A stretch of 64,000 nucleotides of DNA from Pedobacter soli. Its GTDB lineage: Bacteria; Bacteroidota; Bacteroidia; Sphingobacteriales; Sphingobacteriaceae. Location of the stretch: the NCBI RefSeq assembly GCF_900101435.1, contig NZ_FMZH01000001.1, positions 310,001 through 374,000 on the forward strand, in the 5' to 3' direction. Position numbers and translations under genes: made by a program. Below, piece after piece: positions 32,795-41,863 of this stretch. The notes below the pieces were generated by a model. It did not search any database, had not been told where the DNA came from, and worked only from the letters and a program-made list of their open reading frames with translations. Positions within the stretch are counted from its first letter, which is position 1. Each line of letters opens with the position of its first letter.

Positions 32795-33208
32795 ATGATG
32801 GAAAAATTGTATACAGCTGAAGTAACAGCTACAGGAGGAAGAGACGGTCACATTAAATCGGCCGATGGAATATTAGACTTTGATTTAAGAAGACCAAAAG
32901 AGTTAGGTGGGCAAGGTGGAGCAACCAACCCCGAAGAATTATTCGCCGCAGCATGGGGTCCGTGTTATTTAGGAGCCTTAGGTTCAATTGCCGAACGCGA
33001 AGGCGTAGATGTGAGTGAAGCCAATGTGAAAGTGCTCGTTTCGTTTACTAAAGATGGAAACGCATTTGCACTTTTGGCCGATCTGGATGTACATATTCCA
33101 GGAATATCGCACGAAGAAGCGCAGTTACTGGCAGAAAAAGCGCACAAAACATGTCCGTATTCTAAGGCTACTAGCGGGAATATAGAAGTTAGGGTAACTG
33201 CAGTGTAG
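32795..33208 (+). CDS. ohr: Organic hydroperoxide resistance protein (OsmC/Ohr family)
   Basis: 137 residues, the usual Ohr size. GPCYLGAL places the peroxidatic Cys57 and HKTCPYSKATSGN the resolving Cys120; the Ohr-type GGxGGATNPEELFAA precedes Cys57. Ohr reduces organic and lipid hydroperoxides using lipoylated partner proteins in the cytoplasm. ATG at 32795 or 32798 (MM) are equivalent. Monocistronic, with a hairpin-rich leader and a strong terminator downstream. No OhrR-type regulator gene is adjacent. Confidence 0.93.
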   Translation: MMEKLYTAEVTATGGRDGHIKSADGILDFDLRRPKELGGQGGATNPEELFAAAWGPCYLGALGSIAEREGVDVSEANVKVLVSFTKDGNAFALLADLDVHIPGISHEEAQLLAEKAHKTCPYSKATSGNIEVRVTAV

Positions 33209-33251
33209 GTTGTCCATATAGGTCAGTATAACAACATCGTCTTAGAAAGAT

Positions 33252-33332
33252 CGTCATTCGAACCACGAAGTGCTCAGCGAAGCTAATCGTAATGCATTAG
33301 TTTTAAGATTGCCAGTCAAGCTGGCAATGACG
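33252..33332 (-). repeat. Dispersed intergenic repeat, inverted copy
   Basis: On the minus strand it reads ATTAGCTTCGCTGAGCACTT, then CGTGGTTCGAATGACG, matching the copies at 2021 and 6473 but with a different palindrome. It is followed on + by TTGCCAGTCAAGCTGGCAA. Confidence 0.8.
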
Positions 33333-33364
33333 ATCCCTTAAAAGGAACATTTAGATGTTTTTTT

Positions 33365-33408
33365 CACAAAAAAGGTCCTGATTACCATCTAATCGGGACC
33401 TTTTTGTG
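33365..33408. terminator. Bidirectional terminator between ohr and bioB
   Basis: CACAAAAAAGGTCCTGATT (33365-33383) pairs with AATCGGGACCTTTTTGTG (33391-33408) over a short loop, with one bulge. A and T runs flank it, serving both convergent genes. Confidence 0.9.
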
Positions 33409-33482
33409 TGTCAAATGCTGACAACCTATTGATGAATATTTAAATCATGTAAGATGGTAACATCTCACATTACGAAAATAAA

Positions 33483-34484
33483 CTAAACTGCTTCTTCTTT
33501 AACCAAAGTATTAGCCGGACGACCATTTTTGAAAGCATCGCGGGTTTTTAGCCCTAATAACTCAAACATAGCCATATCATCAACAAAAGCCGGGTTAGGC
33601 GTAGTTAACAATTTATCGCCGGCGAAGATAGAGCTTGCACCCGCCATGAAACAGAAAGCCTGCTCTAAAGTACTCATTTCATTTCTTCCAGCCGATAAAC
33701 GTACTACTGAATTAGGCATCACGATACGCGCTGTAGCAATCATCCTTACCATATCCCAAATAGGTACACGTGGCTGGTTTTCTAAAGGTGTTCCTTTTAC
33801 CGGCACCAAAGCATTAACCGGAACCGATTCCGGATGAGTTTCCATGTTAGATAAGGTTTGCAGCATCGAAACGCGATCTTCAACGGTTTCGCCTAAACCA
33901 ATAATACCACCACTACATACGGTTAATTTAGCTTTACGTACATTATTAATGGTATTTAAACGGTCGTCGTAAGTCCTGGTAGAGATAATGCGTTTGTAAT
34001 CATCTTCAGAGGTATCCAGATTGTGGTTGTAAGCATATAAACCAGCATCGGCTAAACGCTGTGCCTGATCTTCGGTAAGCATACCCAGGGTACAACAAAC
34101 TTCCATATCCATATCGTTAACAGCTTTAACCATTTCAATAACACGATCAAAATCGCGGTTATCGCGCACTTCGCGCCATGCAGCACCCATGCACAAACGT
34201 GATGCACCACCCTCTTTTGCTTTAACAGCAGCACTCACCACCTGGCTAACCTGCATCATAGGTTGTACTTCTACATCGGTATGGTAACGGGCGGCCTGCG
34301 GGCAATAAGAACAATCTTCTTTACAGCCACCGGTTTTAATCGAAATCAATGAGCTTACCTGAACCTCATTGTAATCTTTATTTGCGCGGTGTATGCTTGC
34401 TGCTTCGTAAACCAGATCTAAAAATGGTCTATTGTATATTTCGTATATTTCTTCTTTTGTCCAATCGTGTCTTGTCATTTGCAT
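33483..34484 (-). CDS. bioB: Biotin synthase
   Basis: 333 residues. The radical-SAM motif CKEDCSYC places Cys54, Cys58 and Cys61, and the TIM barrel contains the BioB-type [47 protein letters not shown] and [16 protein letters not shown] segments. It inserts sulfur into dethiobiotin in the last step of biotin synthesis. ATG at 34484 or 34478 (MQM) are both possible. It starts 21 nt after the mgtE stop; no other bio genes are in the window. Confidence 0.97.
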   Translation of the reverse strand: MQMTRHDWTKEEIYEIYNRPFLDLVYEAASIHRANKDYNEVQVSSLISIKTGGCKEDCSYCPQAARYHTDVEVQPMMQVSQVVSAAVKAKEGGASRLCMGAAWREVRDNRDFDRVIEMVKAVNDMDMEVCCTLGMLTEDQAQRLADAGLYAYNHNLDTSEDDYKRIISTRTYDDRLNTINNVRKAKLTVCSGGIIGLGETVEDRVSMLQTLSNMETHPESVPVNALVPVKGTPLENQPRVPIWDMVRMIATARIVMPNSVVRLSAGRNEMSTLEQAFCFMAGASSIFAGDKLLTTPNPAFVDDMAMFELLGLKTRDAFKNGRPANTLVKEEAV

Positions 34485-34505
34485 TCGGATCAGGATTTGT
34501 TTAAG

Positions 34506-35855
34506 CTATAGTAAAAGTTTGCTGGCTAAACCTAAAATTAACAGGAAGCCAAAAACATCGGTAAAAGTAGTAATAATTATAGATGATGCAATGGCAGGAT
34601 CGATACCTACCCTTTTTAAAATTAACGGGATACCCGCCCCGGTTATGCCTGCAATAATCAGGTTCCCGGTCATTGCCAGGAAGATAACCAAACCCAGCAT
34701 CGGATTTCCATCAAAAAAGAAAGCAAAAATAAATACGATTAAACCGTTCGATGCACCGTTAATTAAACCTACGGTAAACTCTTTTAATACGGTGCGGTAA
34801 GCCTGCTTATCGGTCAAATCGTAAAGCGAAATACGCCTTACGGTTACCGCAAGTGCTTGTGTAGCGGCATTTCCGCCCATTCCGGCAATAATGGTCATGT
34901 AAGCCGCTAATGATGGGATTAACTTTATGGTAGGATCGAAATAGCGCACTACCGAAGAAGCTAAAAATGCCGTACCTAAATTAATAATGAGCCAGGGCAA
35001 ACGCGATTTTACCGCCTCAACCCAGTTACCACTTAGTTCCTCATCTTCCGATACCCCCGAAATTTTAAGGATATCTTCGGTACTCTCGGCCTCCATTACA
35101 TCGATTACATCATCGAAAGTTACCCTTCCCAATAGTTTCTGGTGATCGTCGATTACTGGAATACTCGTTAAGTTATATTGCGAAATTAAATTGGCTACTT
35201 CTTCCTGATCGGTGTCGGGGTGCACATAAACGGCATCAACCTTTACCAGTTCGGTTATTTGGGCATTGTGCTTAGCCTTGATAATATCTTTGAGCGATAC
35301 AATGCCTTTAAAAATCGCTTCATCATCCACCACGTAAATGGTATAAAACTCTTCCATTTCTTCGCTCTGGCGGATAATTTCATCGATGGCATCTTTCTTG
35401 GTGAGGTTAATGTTTACACAGATCAGCTCCGTGTTCATCAATCCACCCGCTGTTTTCTCGTCGTAGGTTAACAGGTTCCTGATTTCGGAAGCGTGGTCAT
35501 CTTCCAGATCTTCGAGAATTTCTTTCTGTTCGTGATCTTCGAGCTGCGAAATAATGTCGGTCGCATCATCGTAATCCAGCTCTTCAACAATTTCGGTACG
35601 CTTATCCGGATGCAGTTGAAAAAGCAAATCCTCGGGATGTGACTCTTCGTCCATCTCCGAAATAATTTCGGAAGCTGTTTCAGCTGGCAGCAAATTAATG
35701 ATATGCTGCTGTTCTGATTTATCTAACCGCTCAAATAAAATCGCAATTTCTGAGGCATGGTATTCTGCCAAAACCTCCATCAAAACCTCGTCACCGGCTA
35801 AAATTGCATTTTTAACCTTCAGTACGTCGCTTTTATCTATTTCGAATGACTGCAT
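34506..35855 (-). CDS. mgtE: MgtE-type magnesium transporter
   Basis: 449 residues: the MgtE N-domain of superhelical repeats (about 15-130, ILAGDEVLMEVLAEYHASEI), a CBS pair (about 135-255, LICVNINLTKKDAIDEI and VYVHPDTDQEEVANLI), the plug helix and five membrane helices (about 285-449). The C-terminal pore text DPAIASSIIITTFTDVFGFL contains the conserved ion-pathway Asp. It is a Mg2+ channel gated by cytosolic Mg2+ through the N and CBS domains. A second Mg2+ transporter, CorA, lies 0.7 kb upstream on the same strand, separated by a ParDE module. Confidence 0.95.
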   Translation of the reverse strand: MQSFEIDKSDVLKVKNAILAGDEVLMEVLAEYHASEIAILFERLDKSEQQHIINLLPAETASEIISEMDEESHPEDLLFQLHPDKRTEIVEELDYDDATDIISQLEDHEQKEILEDLEDDHASEIRNLLTYDEKTAGGLMNTELICVNINLTKKDAIDEIIRQSEEMEEFYTIYVVDDEAIFKGIVSLKDIIKAKHNAQITELVKVDAVYVHPDTDQEEVANLISQYNLTSIPVIDDHQKLLGRVTFDDVIDVMEAESTEDILKISGVSEDEELSGNWVEAVKSRLPWLIINLGTAFLASSVVRYFDPTIKLIPSLAAYMTIIAGMGGNAATQALAVTVRRISLYDLTDKQAYRTVLKEFTVGLINGASNGLIVFIFAFFFDGNPMLGLVIFLAMTGNLIIAGITGAGIPLILKRVGIDPAIASSIIITTFTDVFGFLLILGLASKLLL

Positions 35856-35943
35856 TTGTTGCCTAACCTAAAACGCCCTAAAGCTACAATTATTAAAAAT
35901 GTATATTGCAAAAATCGACTATTAAGTCAATCATTCAGCATAA

Positions 35944-36246
35944 TTAAAATTCTGACATTTTACCTTCTAAATCCATCTTAGCATGTAAAATCCTGGCTAT
36001 TTCAATTTCTCTGTTTTCCATTATTCGATAGAAAATGATATGTTCACCAACTTTGATTCCAAATATATCCTGATTTGTTTCCTTATAATTCCTTCCAATC
36101 TCTGGTCTTTCAACAATCTGATCGCAGAATCCCATTAGCAGTTTATAATATTTGTCTGCTTGTTTTTCAGACCAAACATCATAAGTATAATTCCAAATTT
36201 CACTTAAATCTTCAAGTGCTTTATGACTAAGTGAGAACTTAGCCAT
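35944..36246 (-). CDS. parE: ParE family toxin (RelE/ParE superfamily)
   Basis: 100 residues. SLSHKALEDLSEIWNYTYD, then QIVERPEIGRNYKE, GIKVGEHIIFYRI and REIEIARILHAKMD follow the ParE fold (two helices then a beta sheet). The conserved Arg/Gly before the central strand and the final IARILH motif are present and the frame is intact. ParE toxins inhibit DNA gyrase; some relatives differ. It overlaps the antitoxin gene by 8 nt, the usual coupled order antitoxin then toxin. Confidence 0.88.
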   Translation of the reverse strand: MAKFSLSHKALEDLSEIWNYTYDVWSEKQADKYYKLLMGFCDQIVERPEIGRNYKETNQDIFGIKVGEHIIFYRIMENREIEIARILHAKMDLEGKMSEF

Positions 36247-36490
36247 TTTTTCTCTTTTTGGCTTTTAACATTTCAAGATGTTTTTTCGGATCAAAATCTT
36301 TTACCACACCACTATCAATTCCAACCTGAAGTGCTTCTCTCAAAATTTTAATCTTATTTTCTTCTTCTTCCAATAATCTTAACCCTGCGCGAATAACTTC
36401 ACTTGCATTCTTAAATCTTCCTTCAGAAATTCTTTCATCAACAAAATTTTCAAAATGATCTCCTAAAGCCATTGATGTATTTCGTCCCAT
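36239..36490 (-). CDS. parD: ParD family antitoxin
   Basis: 83 residues. The N-terminal ribbon-helix-helix (NTSMALGDHFENFVDERISE, then GRFKNASEVIRAGLRLLEEE) is typical of ParD/CopG DNA-binding antitoxins, and the charged C-terminal tail (KIKILREALQVGIDSGVVKD) should wrap the toxin. It is expected to repress its own promoter, and a palindrome at 36519-36533 lies just upstream. The pair sits between two magnesium transporter genes. Confidence 0.9.
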   Translation of the reverse strand: MGRNTSMALGDHFENFVDERISEGRFKNASEVIRAGLRLLEEEENKIKILREALQVGIDSGVVKDFDPKKHLEMLKAKKRKNG

Positions 36491-36518
36491 AGTTTTTATA
36501 TTAAAATATGATTAAAGT

Positions 36519-36533
36519 TACCAAAAATTGGTA
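36519..36533. promoter_or_regulatory. Likely ParD operator palindrome
   Basis: TACCAA-AAA-TTGGTA is a perfect 6-bp inverted repeat with a 3-nt centre, 29 nt upstream of the parD ATG, where an autoregulated RHH antitoxin would bind. Confidence 0.5.
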
Positions 36534-36550
36534 CATTTTAAAAATAAAAA

Positions 36551-37672
36551 TTATTTAAACCAACCCTTGCGCCAAAAATAAATCACTTGCAGCAAGGCAA
36601 TTACCAGCATCACAATCCACGTCCATGTATAACCGTGCGGACTGTATAGTTCGGGCATATTATCGGGCAATATCTTACCTGTAGCCGGATCTTCCCGACT
36701 AAAGTTCATGCCGTAAATACCCGCAATAAAAGTTAGCGGGATAAAAATAGATGAAATGATTGTCAACACCTTCATAATCTCATTCATCCGGTTACTGATG
36801 ATTGACAGGTTCATATCAATATTGGCAGAAGCAATCTCCTTTAACGATTCGATAAAATCAATAATCTGGATGCAATGGTCGTAAGCATCTTTCATATAGG
36901 TTTTGGTCAGATCAGAAATTAATGGGCTGTCTGTTCTGATAATATCGTTCAGTTTATCGCGCTCCGGCCAGGCTATCTTTCTGATGGTAATCAGCGAGCG
37001 TTTAATACCCTGGGTATCGTACATAATCCGCCGGTCCGGATTATCAAACAGGCGGTCTTCAATCGCATCCAGTTCTTCGCCCCAAAAGTTTAAAAGCGCA
37101 AAATAGTTATCTACAATCACATCCATAATGGCATACATGAGGTAACTGCTCCCACCTATCCTGATGTTTCCCTTACCTACTTCCAAACGTTTGCGTACAG
37201 GCTCAAAACAATCTGCATAAGTCTCCTGAAAAGTAATTAAAGTCCGTTCAGAAAGGATAAATGAGATCTGATCGTTATTTAAAACACCCTCATCATTTAA
37301 ATACAGGTGCCGGCTAACCGAAAAAATATACTTATCGTTGTCGTATTCATCTAATTTCGGGCGCTGGTATGAACTGGTAATATCTTCTAAAACCAGGCGG
37401 CTGATGTCGTATTTCGAATATAAAGTTTCGAACATACTCGGATCACCCAAACCTTTAATATCAAACCAGTAATTAAAATCCTTGCTTTCAATCAGTTTAC
37501 CAATGTCGTTGATATTATCCAGTTCTACTTTCTTATAACTTTTCTCGTTATAAGTATGCAGCACAATTACCGGTTTTAAAGCTTCTTCATCAATGGCATA
37601 TAAGCCCGGACTGGTGCCCGGTGCCGGCACTTTGTAGTGCTTATGCCTGTTACGTGGTTTGTTTTTACCCAT
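36551..37672 (-). CDS. corA: CorA-type magnesium/cobalt transporter
   Basis: 373 residues. A soluble N-terminal domain is followed by two C-terminal helices. The CorA signature YGMNF is present (GMN at 321-323) after the first helix IISSIFIPLTFIAGI, and the C-terminus ends WRKGWFK with the usual basic tail. CorA forms pentameric Mg2+ channels in the inner membrane. Its start is 2 nt after the stop of the wbqC-like gene, so they are one operon. Confidence 0.95.
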   Translation of the reverse strand: MGKNKPRNRHKHYKVPAPGTSPGLYAIDEEALKPVIVLHTYNEKSYKKVELDNINDIGKLIESKDFNYWFDIKGLGDPSMFETLYSKYDISRLVLEDITSSYQRPKLDEYDNDKYIFSVSRHLYLNDEGVLNNDQISFILSERTLITFQETYADCFEPVRKRLEVGKGNIRIGGSSYLMYAIMDVIVDNYFALLNFWGEELDAIEDRLFDNPDRRIMYDTQGIKRSLITIRKIAWPERDKLNDIIRTDSPLISDLTKTYMKDAYDHCIQIIDFIESLKEIASANIDMNLSIISNRMNEIMKVLTIISSIFIPLTFIAGIYGMNFSREDPATGKILPDNMPELYSPHGYTWTWIVMLVIALLQVIYFWRKGWFK

Positions 37673-37674
37673 AA

Positions 37675-38286
37675 TTATAAATATAACCGGGCCTGCGGGC
37701 CTTGATTGAATAACAAATCAACGATGCTTAAGTTGGGTAAAAATTGATGCCTGTCTTCAAAAACCTGATAATATGGCTTGTTATTTACAATATCTTCTTC
37801 CTTTTTAGGGCTCATCATCCCCCTAAAATCGAGCTCAGGAGGCACAGTATCACTATATTCGGAGGTTGTATTCATTACAAGGGGCAGTTTGAGTTTTTTA
37901 TTCAGCCATTCTACCAATTCGAGGTTATAATCGAACAAAAACTCAAATTTTTTATGATAAAAGCGCGACAGCTCGTCTTCGTAATACTCAAAATACGCTG
38001 AACTTCTGTAACACCCCTCTAAACTAAGCCAATGTAAACGCTGCCATTTAAAATCGTAGCTAATGCGTACATCTTTCATCTTGGTATGCGTTTTCGAACC
38101 TTTAACCACTGGAACAGTCAGATCAAGCTTTCCATTTGGCGAATAAATGCTGGCCCGGTTCCGGTACGTTTGCTTGGTTAAATGTTCGTGTTTTTCTATT
38201 AAAAAATCGCCCCCTAACTTTTGCAATAAACTAAAATAACCAACTGGCGGGAGATAAAATAATGGAAGTATAGCTGTATTCTGCAT
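37675..38286 (-). CDS. WbqC family protein
   Basis: 203 residues from ATG at 38286 (MQNTAILPLFYLPPVGYFSL); the 30 codons upstream lack a good start. LPLFYLPPVGYFSLL and YRNRASIYSPNGKLDLTVPV are typical of the WbqC-like family, as are WQRLHWLSLEGCYRSSAYFE and YYEDELSRFY. Members occur in polysaccharide and lipoprotein-processing contexts in Bacteroidota, with no settled biochemical role. It overlaps no other gene and precedes corA by 2 nt. Confidence 0.85.
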   Translation of the reverse strand: MQNTAILPLFYLPPVGYFSLLQKLGGDFLIEKHEHLTKQTYRNRASIYSPNGKLDLTVPVVKGSKTHTKMKDVRISYDFKWQRLHWLSLEGCYRSSAYFEYYEDELSRFYHKKFEFLFDYNLELVEWLNKKLKLPLVMNTTSEYSDTVPPELDFRGMMSPKKEEDIVNNKPYYQVFEDRHQFLPNLSIVDLLFNQGPQARLYL

Positions 38287-38552
38287 TTGAAAATTTATGT
38301 TTGTAGCTGAAACGTTTAAAAATAATGATTTAAAGAGGAAATTCACATCCTGGCGTATTTTTATATACCCGGCCATAGCAATTGTCCTCCCACTGCTTTT
38401 TTCTGCAAGATTACTACATTATCTGCTTTATTGCGCCATGGCCTGAGAAAAAAGTATAGCAATAGCTCCTATTTTTAAATTTATCGATATAAACAAACAG
38501 ATGATTTGGCCTAACAGCCATAAAACGGAAATTTAACCCGAAATAAAAAAGA

Positions 38553-39566
38553 ATGAGTCCTTCAGTAGCCGTTGTAATTTTAAACTGGAATGGAAAAGCA
38601 TATTTAGAACAATTTTTACCCGGAATTTTACAGAGCAAGTATGATAACCTGCAAATTATTGTGGGTGATAATGCCTCAACTGATGATTCGGTTTCATTTG
38701 TACAGGAAAAATTCCCCAGTGTTAAAATTATCAGCAACGAAGTTAATTATGGCTTTGCGGGTGGTTACAACAAAGTACTGGAACGTGTTGATGCTGATTA
38801 TTTTATCTTACTAAACTCTGATGTAGAAGTTACCCCCAACTGGATCCAGCCAGTGATTGATTTAATGGAAAGTGATGCAACAATTGCCGCTGCACAGCCA
38901 AAAATTAAATGGTACAACGACAAAAACCAGTTCGAATACGCTGGTGCAGCTGGTGGTTATCTTGATATTTATGCATTTCCGTTTTGCAGGGGAAGGTTAT
39001 TTAATGTATACGAACAGGATAACGGTCAGTACAACGATACCAGGGAAGTTTTCTGGGCCAGTGGCGCTGCTTTCTTCATTAAAAGTAAATGCTGGAAAGA
39101 GGCTGGCGGATTAGATGCCGACCTTTTTGCGCACATGGAAGAAATTGACCTGTGCTGGCGCTTAAAAAACCTGAATTACAAAGTAATGTACTGTCCGGAT
39201 GCTGAAGTATACCATGTGGGTGGAGGCACTTTACAAACCGAAAATCCGTTTAAAACCTATCTTAATTTCAGGAATAACCTAATTATTATGCAAAAAAACC
39301 TGCCTGCAGGCGATGCTGTTTTCAGGATTTTCATCAGGATGTGCATTGATTTTGTGGCCTGGTGGCACTTCTTACTGAGCGGAAAGCCCAAATTTACCAT
39401 GGCGGTAAGTAAAGGGCACTGGTACTTTTTAAAATCGCTTGCTAAAACAAATAAAAAGCGAAAGGCATTTCAAAAACCTTATGCTACACACCAGGGTGTA
39501 TTCAACAATAGTGTGGTTTGGGCTTTTTTTATCCGAAAAATCAAATATTTCTCGGGCTTATTTTAA
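38553..39566 (+). CDS. Glycosyltransferase family 2
   Basis: 337 residues. The GT-A nucleotide-sugar fold opens VAVVILNWNGKAYLEQFLPG. GDNASTDDSV and the metal-binding NSDVE (residues 88-92, DxD equivalent) follow, with FWASGAAFFIKSKCW and HMEEIDLCWRLKN supplying the acceptor-side motif ED-like Glu-Glu. It resembles rhamnosyltransferase/WcaE-type enzymes used for surface glycans. A hydrophobic stretch near the C-terminus (IFIRMCIDFVAWWHFLL) suggests membrane association. Donor and acceptor unknown. Monocistronic. Confidence 0.9.
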   Translation: MSPSVAVVILNWNGKAYLEQFLPGILQSKYDNLQIIVGDNASTDDSVSFVQEKFPSVKIISNEVNYGFAGGYNKVLERVDADYFILLNSDVEVTPNWIQPVIDLMESDATIAAAQPKIKWYNDKNQFEYAGAAGGYLDIYAFPFCRGRLFNVYEQDNGQYNDTREVFWASGAAFFIKSKCWKEAGGLDADLFAHMEEIDLCWRLKNLNYKVMYCPDAEVYHVGGGTLQTENPFKTYLNFRNNLIIMQKNLPAGDAVFRIFIRMCIDFVAWWHFLLSGKPKFTMAVSKGHWYFLKSLAKTNKKRKAFQKPYATHQGVFNNSVVWAFFIRKIKYFSGLF

Positions 39567-39690
39567 CCACAGAGCACACTGAGCAGGGCACGAAGGGCAC
39601 AGAGTTAAGTATATTACTATTCTGGTTAATGTTAAATATCATAAAACTCCGTGTTACTCTGTGTAAAGCTCTGTGACCTCGGTGGTGAAA
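39567..39690. repeat. Dispersed CACAGAG inverted repeat
   Basis: ACCACAGAGCACACTGAGCA with GGCACGAAGGGCACAGAG (39567-39605) is mirrored by ACTCCGTGTTACTCTGTGTA and GCTCTGTGACCTCGGTGGTG (39645-39689). A related half copy is at 49757-49800 (AACCGCAAAGCACGCAGAG). Confidence 0.7.
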
Positions 39691-39757
39691 AAAGCTCCAA
39701 TAAAAAAGCATGGAGCATAGCGCTAAGCATATATACCATTGCAGTAAAAAACATCAA

Positions 39758-40474
39758 CTATTTTAAAGATTCCTCAATCGATTTTTCAACCCAGTTTACC
39801 GTACTTGCTCCCAACCCCAGCGTACTGAATTTAATATAGCCCTTTTTATCAATAACCACGTGCGTAGGATAGCCTTTTACGCCATATTTGCTGGCAATAG
39901 AGCGCCCACCGCTGATAATGTGATAATCAAAGGGGGTTGTTTTTAGAAAAGGCTTAAGCTCATACTTTTCATCCAGGGCTATTGCCAGAAAAACTACATC
40001 CTTGTTGTCTTTATATTTGGCTACAATCTCGTTCAGGTGCGGAATTTCTGCCTTGCAAGGCGGGCAATTGATAAACCAGAAATTAATCACATACACCTTT
40101 CCGGTACTATCTTTCAGGTTATATTTGTTACCATCTATATCGCTGATCTTAAATCCATTAAACAATTCACCTTCTTTAAAAGATTCGCTTTCGCGCGGCC
40201 TGGGCATTCTATTCACATAAGCTGCTTTCTGATCGGCAGAGAGTTCGTAAATCAGGTATTCCTTTTCGCCTCTATCAGTAAAGGTTTTTCTATCCTTTAT
40301 ACCATATTTACCTGATTGCATCAGCTTTTTCCAGGTGTTGTAGGGATAAACCATCCCGTCTTCGCCCCGTATTACCGATTGTTCGTTAAGGATGGTCTTT
40401 TGTGTTGTAGTTTCCTGAGCCTGTGCAAATAGGCCGGTAAAGAGTAGAGCAGTTAATATTAGATGTTTAAGCAT
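39758..40474 (-). CDS. Secreted TlpA-like thiol-disulfide oxidoreductase
   Basis: 238 residues with a signal peptide ending LFAQAQ. The thioredoxin-like AhpC-TSA/TlpA domain (about 105-238) contains NFWFINCPPC with the active-site CPPC at 137-140, FKISDIDGNKYNLKDSTGKV before it and the cis-Pro segment VKGYPTHVVID. The family reduces or isomerises disulfides in the periplasm or takes part in cytochrome or stress-related redox work. It lies 11 nt downstream of the aroQ stop on the same strand and is probably co-transcribed. Confidence 0.9.
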   Translation of the reverse strand: MLKHLILTALLFTGLFAQAQETTTQKTILNEQSVIRGEDGMVYPYNTWKKLMQSGKYGIKDRKTFTDRGEKEYLIYELSADQKAAYVNRMPRPRESESFKEGELFNGFKISDIDGNKYNLKDSTGKVYVINFWFINCPPCKAEIPHLNEIVAKYKDNKDVVFLAIALDEKYELKPFLKTTPFDYHIISGGRSIASKYGVKGYPTHVVIDKKGYIKFSTLGLGASTVNWVEKSIEESLK

Positions 40475-40485
40475 ATTGTTTTTGA

Positions 40486-40902
40486 TTAGTTTAAAAGACT
40501 TTCCAATGCAAGTCGGTAACCTTTCATTCCAAAACCGGTTAAAACGCCTTGACAGTTCTTACCCGTTAAAGATACATGGCGGTATTCTTCACGGGCGTAA
40601 ATATTTGAAATGTGCACCTCTACAACCGGCGTTTTAATGGCTGCAATGGCATCGGCAATGGCAACAGATGTGTGAGTATAACCACCTGCGTTCAGGATAA
40701 TGCCATCATAACTGAAACCAATTTCATGTAATTTATTAATCAGCTCGCCCTCTACATTGCTTTGATAGTAATCTATTTCGATAGTCGGATACGCTGTTTT
40801 CAGTTCTTTAATATAATCTTCGATACTTGTATTGCCGTAAATAGAAGGTTCGCGTACGCCTAAAAGATTTAAGTTGGGGCCGTTAATAATTTGTATTTTC
40901 AT
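40486..40902 (-). CDS. aroQ: 3-dehydroquinate dehydratase, type II
   Basis: 138 residues from ATG at 40902 (MKIQIINGPNLNLLG), the standard start; the 21 codons upstream overlap the divergent xerD region. GPNLNLLGVREPSIYG carries the lid Arg and catalytic Tyr, IILNAGGYTHTSVAIADAI the substrate loop and VEVHISNIYAREEYRH the catalytic His. It is the third step of the shikimate pathway and forms cytoplasmic dodecamers. Confidence 0.95.
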   Translation of the reverse strand: MKIQIINGPNLNLLGVREPSIYGNTSIEDYIKELKTAYPTIEIDYYQSNVEGELINKLHEIGFSYDGIILNAGGYTHTSVAIADAIAAIKTPVVEVHISNIYAREEYRHVSLTGKNCQGVLTGFGMKGYRLALESLLN

Positions 40903-40963
40903 GATCTGTTGTAACGTTAAATGTTGTAACGTTGCAATGTTATAAAAAATCTCAAATAAAAGC

Positions 40964-41863
40964 ATGCTTTGGCCATCATATATTAAAGGTTTTAAGTCGT
41001 ATTTAAAGCTCGAGCGATCTTTGGCAGTACATTCTGTTGATGCTTATCTGGGCGATATTGAAAAACTGACCCAATACTATCAATCGCTGGATGAAGCGCC
41101 ACAGCTAAGTGATATCCATGTAACGGATATTAAATCTTTCATTTCGTGGTTAAACGAGCTCGGTATGCAGGCCAGTACACAGGCCAGGGTAATATCGGGC
41201 TTAAAGGCTTTTTTCACTTATTTAATGCTCGAAGAAGTAATTACAACAGACCCTACAGCATTAATTGAAGCCCCTAAGCTTAGCCGGAAACTGCCCGATA
41301 CCCTAAATATATATGAAATCAATGCGCTAATTGCTGCCATCGATGCCTCTAAACCTGAGGGTATGCGTAATAAAGCAATAATTGAGGTATTGTATGGTTG
41401 TGGACTTAGGGTTAGTGAGTTAACCGATTTAAAAATATCCAATATTTTTCCACAAATCGAATTTATAAAAGTAATTGGTAAAGGGAATAAAGAACGTTTA
41501 ATACCTATCGGAAGTGAAGCATTGAAGCTGATGGAAATCTACATTAACGAAGTCCGTGTGCATGCCAACATTAAAAAAGGACATGAAGACTTTATCTTTT
41601 TAAACCGTTTTGGCGCAAAGCTTTCAAGGATATCGATATTTAATTTAATCAAAAGCCTCGCTGCAGGTACGGGCTTGAAGAAAACCATTAGTCCACATAC
41701 CTTAAGGCATTCTTTTGCCACGCATTTAATTGAAGGTGGTGCCGATTTACGTGCCGTACAGGAAATGTTGGGTCACTCGAGCATTACCACTACCGAAATT
41801 TATACCCATATTGACCGCGATTATTTAAGAGAGGTTATTACTCAATTTCACCCCAGATCTTAG
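40964..41863 (+). CDS. xerD: Tyrosine recombinase XerC/XerD type
   Basis: 299 residues, standard Xer length. The N-terminal SAM-like DNA-binding domain (about 5-95) is followed by the catalytic domain with Arg149 (GCGLRVSEL), Lys173, His245/Arg248 (HTLRHS), His271 and nucleophile Tyr280 (TTEIYTH). It resolves chromosome dimers with a partner at dif. Housekeeping context (aroQ, prmC) and full length argue against a mobile-element integrase. It overlaps the convergent prmC by 4 nt. XerD rather than XerC is a guess from general resemblance. Confidence 0.92.
   Translation: MLWPSYIKGFKSYLKLERSLAVHSVDAYLGDIEKLTQYYQSLDEAPQLSDIHVTDIKSFISWLNELGMQASTQARVISGLKAFFTYLMLEEVITTDPTALIEAPKLSRKLPDTLNIYEINALIAAIDASKPEGMRNKAIIEVLYGCGLRVSELTDLKISNIFPQIEFIKVIGKGNKERLIPIGSEALKLMEIYINEVRVHANIKKGHEDFIFLNRFGAKLSRISIFNLIKSLAAGTGLKKTISPHTLRHSFATHLIEGGADLRAVQEMLGHSSITTTEIYTHIDRDYLREVITQFHPRS

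Noticed and set aside
40964..41863. XerD-type gene as integrase of a mobile element
   Set aside because: Full-length Xer recombinase in a stable housekeeping context (aroQ, prmC), with no flanking repeats.
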